The notes under the pieces were generated by a model. That model ran no database searches and was not told the origin of the DNA. It saw nothing but the letters and a program-made list of their open reading frames with translations. The translations under genes were made by a program, and so were the position numbers. This document shows, one piece after another, positions 55,618 to 64,000 of a stretch of 64,000 nucleotides of DNA; the stretch's first letter is position 1, and the number at the start of each line of letters is the position of its first letter. The stretch spans positions 62,001-126,000 of the forward strand of contig JADNRV010000086.1 of the NCBI GenBank assembly GCA_015499995.1, read 5' to 3'. The stretch is from Flammula alnicola (taxonomy: Eukaryota; Basidiomycota; Agaricomycetes; Agaricales; Strophariaceae).

Positions 55618-57703
55618 CTATCCCTGTGAAATCCTTGTCAAACAGCCTCGTAACATCTGCAGATGGGGAGTATGAAGACTTACCATATCGAAAAATTTCT
55701 TGAGGCGACGCGAGAGTGGCACCCTCATTTCTTTCGCCGTGTACACCAGTCGTCGAAGTTTCTCCTCTCCCGCTTCGAACTCCTTGCGAAGTTCTTCGTC
55801 GTTGATCCTCTTCACCTGTGTCCTAAGGTCCTCCGCTCTCTTCTTCTGCATCTCGATCAATTGGTCGAGGGAGTATTTCAGAGCTTTGCCTGCGTCCGTC
55901 TCAGGAATGATTTTCTTCATGTTGACCAACTCCTGCTGTATCTTGAGAGATCTGGTGACCCCCACTTGCTTGTCGATTTCGCAGAGAATATGATTGACGA
56001 TATTCCGGGCACATTGGGCTCCCTCAGCGACCCGGAACACAGATGATCCTGCTTTGACCATGTCTATCCAGTAGGTCGATTGGAGATCCTGCTCGCGTAT
56101 CAAACCTGTCTTAGGTTGCACCGAGCCCCATTTCGTAGTTCCTAGAACGATTGAATTTAGTGCTTTTTTCCCGACCAAATTTTGGAATATATCCAAATTT
56201 CTACGAGTCGTGCCCAGCATACGGGGTTGTGATATGTCATGGAGATATATGACGCCACCCAGCTTCATCTTCTGGCTATAACTTCAGAGAACATTAAATC
56301 GGTTCATGAACAGTTGGAGAATTGAGAGATCTCACGATGCGGCTAGCCAAACGGATATGCGCCTCAGAATCTCAGAGTCGTCGACGTAAGTGTCGTCGAA
56401 CCCGGGTGTGTCCACGACGATGAGTCGACCCCCTTTGAGCCGATTGCTTTTGGGGATGGATATCCCGTCCATTACGATCACGGGAATTAGATGTGGAGTA
56501 CATGATTTCAAGGTGTGTCCGACGATCAACTGGGTCTGGCTTTCTTCAGCCAGGAGAGCTTTGATGAACTGTGATAATTGAGTCCAAGAAGGAATATTAA
56601 GTGAAAGTTACCTACAGAGCTCTTCCCAGCACCGGTTGGACCCATAACTCTGCGGTAAATGACTTAACGAAATTTCTATCGCTAATGCGGTAGAGGGGGC
56701 GGCGCTTACGGTATCACAATGTCGTTCGGGTTTCCATCTATCATTATCGGATCATCGTCAGGCTTGACCAAGGCCCATAGACTTTTGCCCAACTCGTTCT
56801 GTATCTTGAGATATCCGTCAATGTTCACTTGCTTGATGATTTCGCCAAGAATATAGTTGACGATATTCCAGGCAGACTTGGGCCCCTCATCACCATCCTG
56901 GATCCGGAACACATGCGATCCCGCTTTGATCATTTCTTTCCAGTGGGTGGATATGAACTCCTGCTCGCGCGCCAAAGCTGTGTTATGGTCTGGCACCAAG
57001 CCCCATTTCGTAGTTCCCAGGACAACCGTTTTGAGTGCATCTTTCCCGACCAATGTTTGGAACATAGCCAAATTTTTGCGACTCGTCTTGTTCAGCATAC
57101 GGGTCTGCGATATGTCGTGGAGATATACAACGCCGCTCAATTTCATTTTGTCGCGATACCTTCAGAGAATGTTAAATGTTAAATCATATTCAATGGCTTG
57201 AGCGGAATCTCAGCTCACGATCCGGCTAGCCAAAGGGATATGCGCCTCAGTATATTCGAGTCGTCCCCATAATTTGTGTCATCGAATCCCGGAGTGTCCA
57301 CGATGACAAGGCGGCCTCCTTTGAAGTGATTACTGTAGGGTATGGGCACACCTTCCGTTATCGTTACGGGACATATATGCGCAGTACATGATTGTAGGCT
57401 CCCCCCAACGATCATCCTGGGCTGGCCTTCATCTAGGAGAGTATTGATGAACTACGATGTTATAGATAAGCGTCCAAGAAGAGTTTTTAAAGAAAACAAA
57501 ATTTCCTACAGAACTCTTACCAACACCGGTTGGACCCATAACTCTAGAGAATTGACTCAGCGAAATTTGTATCGGCAAAAAGGTAGGGAGAGAGCTTACA
57601 GTACCACGATGTCGTTGGGGTGCCCATCTTTCATTAGCGGATCATCGGACTTGACCCAGGCCTTCACACTCCTGCCTAAATTTGCCATCGTATAACTGCT
57701 CAT
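55618..57703 (-). CDS. Dual G-domain AIG1-like GTPase, copy 2
   Basis: Eight exons in frame give 563 residues: 57703-57600, 57543-57510, 57451-57219, 57159-56710, 56649-56616, 56568-56336, 56281-55684 and 55623-55618. It starts MSSYTMANLGRSVKAWVKSD, a leader resembling the inter-domain linker. Domain 1: VMGPTGVGKSS, VDTPGFDDTNYGDDS, VLGTTKW. Linker: LGKSLWALVKPDDDPIMIDG. Domain 2: VMGPTGAGKSS, VDTPGFDDTYVDDS, VLGTTKW. The coiled-coil/basic tail (QLIEMQKKRAEDLRTQ; VPLSRRLKKFFDM) is followed by a one-codon last exon plus TAG. Intron positions match copy 1 one for one, and the two 34-base P-loop exons are the same length in every module. Both Walker A motifs are intact. It lies 470 bases beyond the retrotransposon, on the same strand as the other members. 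Confidence 0.86.
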
Positions 57704-58957
57704 TTTGTTGGGTGGACTTTGTAGCGAGGAACGAGGGACCAAGAGTCTGAAGAGTTCAAAAGGGACGGAATTGGATTTGCGTCCGTGTCAGGACTCGGAA
57801 TGCTATATCCTGGAATGCGTCTGCCGAATGTCATATGTCTTTCATCCGAGGCCTCGAGGAAGCAGGCATCAGTGCCATACGTTTCAAGAGAGTCTCATGA
57901 CTCTGACAGCCTGCAACGATGTTGAGGCGAGGCCAGTTGCCAAAGCTAGACACACTGAGATTTTCGGACCTTCGTGCTTAAGGAAGGTAAGTTGGCAACT
58001 CGGAGGTGGAGTCATTCCATCATGATGGTGATAATGCACGACAGCCATATTGATATTCTGCCGGCGCTTAACTTTAGGAGTCCCCGAGGGGCAGACTTAT
58101 TTGGTTACTAATTCTGTGAGACTTGCCAGATTGGGCTGTACCATTTTAGCTATGACTGTACGGTGATCTGATATCATGACATAAATCCTTTCCATGCTAA
58201 AGGTAGACTCGAAGCTCACATTGAAAACTGGCTAGTGACACCCCCTCGCACTAGCGTACTCCCCAAACTTATTGTCTAGATGGAGTCTCGACAAAGTTTA
58301 CTGTAAGCTATTCTGGTCCATTTGTTACTGTTCTGTATAACCGCTCGCTTTCTCCGCAAACTTGAAACTAGACTGCATTTGGATGGCGGAAAATAATTCA
58401 GCTGGAGAAAGGAGGCTGACCTACTTCATACTTTACGTTGATGATAACGATATCTCCACCCTTCCCCATTCCGTCCGACAGTTGCATTGAACGAGCATAA
58501 GTTCTATATTATAGTCATGTAACAGTGACTTTGCCTTACCTTCTCTAAGCACCATGAGTGCGTCTGGGTTCTGCACTATGCAAGTACCACGAGTGCACCT
58601 ACCATAGACCCACGTTCGTGACATAGAAATTCGAGTAAGTAGCCTAAGTACGACGGCGAACGTGGATACCCCTATCGATATCATAAGCGCCACAATCAAA
58701 TGTATTGCTCTCAATTTAAAAAATACATGGCCCGGAAAATAAATACACACAGAAGAAAAAGAGCGTACACATCCCATGAGAGCACCGAGTGCCGAATTGG
58801 ATGACTCTAAGCAGTAAAAGAGGAGAGAAGGACCAGAAAGGGAAAGGAAGGGATCTAGAAGGGTCCTAGGAACCGCGGCCCGACAAAGAGATTCAAACCG
58901 AAAGAGCAGTTGAATTGTACATCCAAAATGCGCGATCGCCTGGCTTCTCCGCCTCGC
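57704..58957. other. Upstream region of GTPase copy 2 and 3' flank of IWS1
   Basis: No gene. 57720-58022 and 58055-58190 match the upstream sequence of GTPase copy 1. Confidence 0.55.
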
Positions 58958-60444
58958 CTACTTCATGCTGACCTTCCTCGTCAAGCTCCTCAGCCTCTCC
59001 GCGTTCTTCCTCCTCCTCTCCACGTCCACGTCCACACTAACACTCCCCCGTCCAATCCCCGCGTTCATCTTCGGCGCAACTGTATAGGTTCCCAATTCCC
59101 TCTGTGGGATCATAACCGCATTCCGCTTCACGCGGCCCTTCTCTGCCACCTTCGCTCTCGCCAGGATCGCGTTGAGCCTCTCACCCGCACGCATGTCGAT
59201 GCCATCTCCCCCATCTTGGGCGACGGGCACGATGCGGTCCCGATACGATGCCGACCGCTTGATGATAGGCCGCGACCACACCGACACGAGGTCGTTCGCG
59301 ATGCGTGTAATGTCCGGTGTCACGCGCTTGCACTTGGTGTAGAACAGCACAATACGACCGAGCCCAGACTCCTTGAGCACTGCGCTGTCAATGAACTCCA
59401 TCTTCTTGATGATGTTGAAGAATTCGCGCTGGATATTGAGCGCAGGGAGGGACCGGTCCGGTAGGGGCTCGAGCCAGCGGCGCACAGCTTCTAGTAAGTT
59501 ATTGTCGATCATGGATTGGGCGAGGGATGCTCTAAGTGCGGCGTTTGTAAATTAGAATACCCGGGGGGAATGGAGATGAATGTTAAATGAAAAGCAGCAC
59601 GCACTTGCGTAAGGTCTCCATCGCCTCGGGTAAGTGCCTCAGTTTCGCCATTGCTGGGAGCTTCTCCTGGTTCGATCTGATATCCTCATCAACAGCGTTG
59701 TTCATCGTCTCCCTCAGCCTCGCCACTTCGTCGTCCGCGAAACTATCCAACACCTCGTCATTATTCTTCTTCTTCCTTGGCTTCGACTTTTTGCTCCGTA
59801 GGATCTCATCAATCTTCATGTCCAAACGGATTTTGTTCGCTGCATAAGGAAATGAAATAGTTAATCGGATGAACGATTGCCATAACCGAGTGATCCTCGG
59901 TCTGAATCACACGCAGAAATGGAAAAAATTGAACAACCATGCGAACACGAAGAGAAGCCAACACACGAAAAACTTCACAAGGCAAACTCACCCTGTTCCG
60001 GTGGGAGGTCACTGAGGTCTACTTCAACCGGCTGTTTTCTTTTCCTCTTCCTCTGCACCTTGGGCTCTCCATCCTCGTTCGTAGCTGACTTCCTCCCTAG
60101 CGAGCTGCGTTTCTGTGCTTTGCCGACTGAAGACGGGCGCGCCTCCTGGACATAATCGTCCTCAGAGTCCCCTCCAGATGACTCATAGGCATCTCGTGGC
60201 TTCGACGCACGGGGCCTGGGTAGAGACGCCGGCTTTTGTTGCTGCTGGATTTCTGTAAAGTGAGACAAGTGAGCCCAAATTCTTTGTTTGAAAGTAGCAT
60301 GGGTAATTGCTGGCGTGGCACTCACCATCGTCCTCGTCAGATGAAAGCTCAGATTCAGAGCCTCCGAAAACTTGGCGCTCAAGATCGTTTCCCTGAAAAA
60401 ATATGAGCAGTGAGTGCGGCGAGGACGTTGTGGGTACGCACCAT
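58958..60444 (-). CDS. IWS1: Transcription elongation factor IWS1/SPN1
   Basis: Nuclear factor that binds SPT6 and RNA polymerase II and acts in elongation and mRNA processing. Five exons: 60444-60442 (only the ATG), 60392-60326, 60252-59992, 59839-59605 and 59531-58958; in frame, 379 residues. The acidic, disordered N-terminus (GGSESELSSDEDDEI) is followed by a basic stretch (VQRKRKRKQPVEVDLSDLPP). The TFIIS-N/IWS1 core then begins DEILRSKKSKPRKKKNNDEV and continues ARLRETMNNAVDEDIRSNQE, MIDNNLLEAVRRWLEPLPDR, LPALNIQREFFNIIKKMEFI, LKESGLGRIVLFYTKCKRVT and ANDLVSVWSRPIIKRSASYR. The C-terminal KMNAGIGRGSVSVDVDVERR-type tail is usual in fungi. The start choice rests on the ATG sitting right before a GTGCGT donor and the clean phase. 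Divergent from the next gene. Confidence 0.95.
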
Positions 60445-60801
60445 GGTTGATTGAAGAGAGTAATACAGAGGGGCTTGCCTCGGCTGGGCTATGCTGAAAA
60501 GTTGATGCGCCGGAAAAGGATCATTACGGCATCGCACGTGACGCCAAGGCTAGGCAATTATCTCGACGTCAGAGTTGAAATGAATGGTGGACGGAGCTGA
60601 CTTGTAAACTTGCTTTATTTCATTCATGCGTGCCTTCCACATCCAGCTTCAACAGGGAACAATCAGATTCCCGTTCGCCCTCTAACGTTTAACGTTTAAC
60701 CCCCGCACACTATCGTTTGTGTATATGTCGCGATCCTCTCTAGTCCCTTCTAATTCCTATTTCCCTTTTTTTAGGTGGTTATCGCCCACTTTTCCATACA
60801 A
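60445..60801. promoter_or_regulatory. Divergent promoter of IWS1 and F-box-like gene
   Basis: 357 bases between the two start codons (60444 minus, 60802 plus). It contains a pyrimidine-rich tract before the plus-strand ATG and a GCACGTGACG E-box-type site near 60534-60543. Confidence 0.5.
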
Positions 60802-63089
60802 ATGACGCTCTATTCGAGCCCTCCATCGCAGCTCCCACCTATGCGACCTCTCAGTCTCTATCCTGGAGTAGTGACCTCACAGATGCCTCTCACAACGGCT
60901 GACAGCGGAGGCAACCGCAATTATGGCACCACCTCTCGAACTCCAAACTCGGCGCGACCCTTACCATCCATCCCTAGGCCCTCGCATGCACCGCAGATAT
61001 CAATATCGAGAAACGATGTGCAGCGAGGCCAACATACCTCATCATCGCACTCTTCTTCTCCATCTTGGAGCAAGAAAGAGCTGCCTGATCCACCACCGCA
61101 ACCTAATTCAAGGCCAGCCAAACGCGTACACCACAATCCACACCCAAGAGGTCGTGTTCTTTCGAGTTTCATGCCCCGCATGAAGCACTCTTCTCTCTGT
61201 CTTCTCACTGCACTCCAAATACCCCCCACTCTCGCCGCGGTTCTCTCACATCTCGACTGGGTCGACGTTTACCCCCTGTTTACAACATGCAAGGCATTGC
61301 ACGATTTGTTTGCGAACTTGGCTCTGAAGGACGTCGTGCTCGCCCGCTATGTGCCCGGATACGCACAAGCTCTGCGGATCCGCGACATGAATCATTATCA
61401 CGATGTCCAAGTATCCATCCGCGATCTGGATCTCCTCTGTATGTCCGCCTTTCCCGCCCTCCCTAATTTTATCGTTACACGTTCGTATGCACATACTGAT
61501 GTCGTATTTTGGATTTGTCGTCAGTGATATCCCAACGTCTTCCCCTTCATCGATATCCTATGCATGCCCTGCGGACTTTGACGTCTCTATACCCCACATT
61601 CGAAGATGACGAGCATACGTCAAAACTCGTTGCTTTAGCGCGAGCGCACTCGCGTTTTGTGTTGCTGTTGCAATCTCTGGTTCATAGTTCGTCCGAACCA
61701 ATGCCCCTTGAACCGGAAGAAGTCCAATCCAAGTCTCGTTTCTCTCCAGTCCAGAGCCTGCGCGAGCTAACATTTCCAGCGCCCCTTGCTTATACACAAC
61801 TACCATCTCCAGCGCCAAATCCTACAGACCTTATCAACACGAGGTCAAGGCACGAACGCAGCCGCAGTCAGCCGACCAACGGGAGCATCAACGCCAATGG
61901 TAAATTTAGTACGACTATCAGTTTGCGCGGTAATGCCGGCACCGAGCACGAGGCATTGCGGTCAATAAAAGCCGCTCACGGCCCGCGTCCCTCAGCGAAC
62001 AGCCTCACGTCGATGATGTCAAGCAATGAAGCTTCCCCAAAGCGACGTCTGTCTATTTTTGGCAAGAATGGCATACGTCCGCCGCCACCGGAGGTGCCTC
62101 GGGCGCTCGAGATCTACTCAAGCAGTTGGCGCCGAGGCACCAGTGCCCATTACCACCAAGATGCGACCGATGAGCACGGCTTCGCGACTTCTCTGAAGCG
62201 CCCAAATAGGCGCTTCGCCTCGGTAAACACCTCCAGTGACTCGTCTATCTCGGAGATCGCTGTCGGCCGCGATAGCCCGTTGAATATCTCGCCCCTCTCG
62301 TCCTTGGCATCCCCGCACGACCTCTGCATAGCCACCACGCGTCTGCGTGCACCCATTCTGCGGGTATTTGTGCCGTGCACAAAACTGGAGGACGGGGATG
62401 AGAGTTTAGTAAGCTGCGAAAGGCAACTGGAAGAGGCGGGTCTATGGCAGCATCTCTCGACCGGCGACGTCGTCTGCAACCTCGGGTATGTCCCACCGAG
62501 CTCGGAAGACGGCTCATCGGAAGGGCACGACGCGTCGCCCGCCGCATCAGACACACTCCCTACCCTTCGACTGCACTCGTCGCGCAGCTACCCGAGCAAC
62601 AGCAGCAGCTCGGGCTCCACGTCCTCTCAGCGCAAGTGGCTATTATTCAACGGCGAGTTCCTCGTCCCATATACCCCGCCAGACCTCCTCCCGCTCGAAC
62701 AGCCCTTGAACCTCCCGTCGCCGTTCTACTACGCGCACATCATGCCGCCGCTCGCGAACCTCACGTACACGATCAGCCGGCTGCCTGTGTGCGACGACGT
62801 CCCCCAGCTGACGCTCGTGCACTCGGCGACCAAGGTGCCCAGCCCGCACTCGCCCAAGGGATATGCACTGGTGAAGAAGTACGCGTGGACGGCGAGGGTT
62901 GTGCGGCTGAGGATGGGCGACGAGGGGGATATGGGCGAGGGATGGTTCGGAGAGTGGGTTTTGGAATATGAAGGAACGGAGGAGGGCAAGCAGACGTTGC
63001 TCGATGCGCTTAGCGGACGGTCGCTTGGCCGGCGACGGTGGGAGCTCGTCAGGGAGAAGAGCGGTGGTGGGAAATTGTGGTTACGGTGA
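60802..63089 (+). CDS. F-box-like protein with long Ser-rich middle
   Basis: Two exons (60802-61438 and 61525-63089, phase 1) encode 733 residues. A disordered Pro/Ser N-terminus of about 130 residues is followed by an F-box-like segment ([40 protein letters not shown]). A helical region follows ([40 protein letters not shown]), then a Ser-rich linker. The ordered C-terminal domain of about 200 residues includes [55 protein letters not shown] and [20 protein letters not shown]. This arrangement looks like a basidiomycete-conserved F-box family; substrates are unknown. The frame is intact. Strong minus-strand frames over it are shadows. Confidence 0.82.
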
Positions 63090-63915
63090 GCTCGTTGTTT
63101 CTCTTTGACCTTGGAGAGTGTAAATGGCTGATTTCGTGCATGCTAAGACTCCTTCCATCTTAATTTATGTCGTGAATAATTTCACGACGCAGGATACCGT
63201 AACTTCTTTTTAGACAGGGGACTTCTTCGTATATGGGCTCTCCTTCTCTCTTCTCTTTTTGTTTCTCTCCTTTATCGTCTCTACTCCCTTCCTCATTACC
63301 CTGCCAATATGCACGGCATGCATACATTTCTCGTCTTCATACACACAGCCTTTCATTGGAGTGACCGTTCCTTCATCTGTACCTATTTCAGTTTCACCCA
63401 TTGGTTTGTCACGGACACTTCGTCTTCGCCTTCGTCGTTCATGACACCCATGACACCTTACCCTTGCATCTGCGTCTCTCAAGATTAAAAACACCACCCA
63501 GCCCAATACTCCTTTAATCTACCATAGCCTCCAAAACGTCTGAAATTTGGACGATAGAATACATACACCTTCACTTGTACAACACCTTATTCGCAGCATC
63601 GGATTCGCATGGTGTATTCTATTAACGACACTTTATTTACTTCGGCCTTTTATGACTTGGGATGTCTTATAATTACGGGTTAATCTATCAATTCTGGCCA
63701 GTTTTTTTATGTAGTCAGCATGTAATATGTATACTTACCTGCGGAATGAAATTGGCGGTCAAGCATGTGCAGATAACATAATTGACAGCTATTAGAAACC
63801 GGGCAGACTATCCTCATGTGCGTGACTCCGGAAGTTCGGCTTCAGTCGAGTCGAGGCAGCAGAACTCGGGAAAAACTATGTATAAATGAAATAAAGACAC
63901 ACAAAAAAGACACAA
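63090..63915. other. 3' flanking region between convergent genes
   Basis: No gene seen. It is T/C-rich, and contains a GTAAGT-type motif and AATAAA-like sequences near 63888-63894 on the plus strand. Confidence 0.45.
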
Positions 63916-63963
63916 CTACAAGTACAAGCCCTCCGGTGTCCCCTCGTTCTTCCTGTAAAGCAC
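63916..63963 (-). CDS. Last exon of a gene extending beyond the right edge
   Basis: After an intron 3' end (CGTGTAG, 63964-63970) the minus strand reads VLYRKNEGTPEGLYL and a TAG stop at 63916-63918. The 15-residue C-terminal peptide has the look of a membrane transporter tail, but this is too short to assign. Confidence 0.35.
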   Translation of the reverse strand: MLYRKNEGTPEGLYL

Positions 63964-64000
63964 CTACACGACAGCAGTTGTTAGTCCAATGATGAGGAAA

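Noticed and set aside
1..64000. CRISPR arrays, rRNA, tRNA genes or bacterial-style operons
   Set aside because: No repeat-spacer arrays, no cloverleaf candidates that I could support by eye, and the intron-rich genes are clearly eukaryotic. A tRNA scan would be needed to exclude tRNAs.

Overview
The window is nuclear DNA of a filamentous basidiomycete, most likely an Agaricomycete. Genes carry many short GT-AG introns of about 50-90 bases, and the conserved genes read as fungal orthologues. The flanks hold housekeeping genes: the AP-3 beta adaptin at the left and the transcription elongation factor IWS1/SPN1 at the right. The middle is accessory in character, with tandem duplicates, transposon debris and one nearly pristine LTR retrotransposon.

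Layout. 1-416 (-): the 5' part of a fungal AIG1-like P-loop GTPase. 632-1112: a MITE with perfect 37-bp inverted repeats and a TA target duplication. 1758-4743 (+): AP-3 beta. 4803-6050 (+): a coiled-coil protein. 6490-10241 (+): a tandem pair of Pro-rich proteins with a conserved basic C-terminus. 11191-13432 (+): a FAD aromatic monooxygenase. 14424-17890 (-): an OPT oligopeptide transporter. 20066-24106 (+): a PX-PB1 protein and a shorter PB1-only tandem copy. 25054-26428 (+): a Ca3427-type solute-binding-like protein. 26695-27726 (-) and 27951-28268 (+): a TPR protein and a small membrane protein, head to head. 30370-31126 (-): an F-box protein. 31672-32085 (-): a copia RNase H remnant. 35216-37745 (-): a Ser-rich protein of unknown function. 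40563-57703 (-): a cluster of AIG1-like GTPases. 58958-60444 (-) and 60802-63089 (+): IWS1 and an F-box-like protein, divergent. 63916-63963 (-): the last exon of a gene beyond the window.

The GTPase cluster is the most unusual host feature. Two genes (40563-42555 and 55618-57703) encode two complete G domains in one chain. Their exon structure repeats module by module, and a basic coiled-coil tail follows only the second domain. A third gene (43819-45144) has one G domain whose Walker A lysine is replaced by arginine. A degenerate linker fragment lies downstream at about 39979-40164.

A Ty3/gypsy element (45573-55150) sits inside the cluster. It has identical 284-bp LTRs, a GGTGG target duplication and one uninterrupted 2930-codon frame. 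Besides Gag-Pol, that frame contains a long insert of unknown function between zinc knuckle and protease. It also contains a 348-codon 3' ORF with its own TATA box and a splice-acceptor-like site.

Several genes between about 12.9 and 30.8 kb are broken by apparent one-base losses, mostly in short homopolymer runs (monooxygenase, PX-PB1, solute-binding-like, TPR). This pattern suggests either consensus errors in the assembly or parallel decay. It should be settled before any of them is called a pseudogene.
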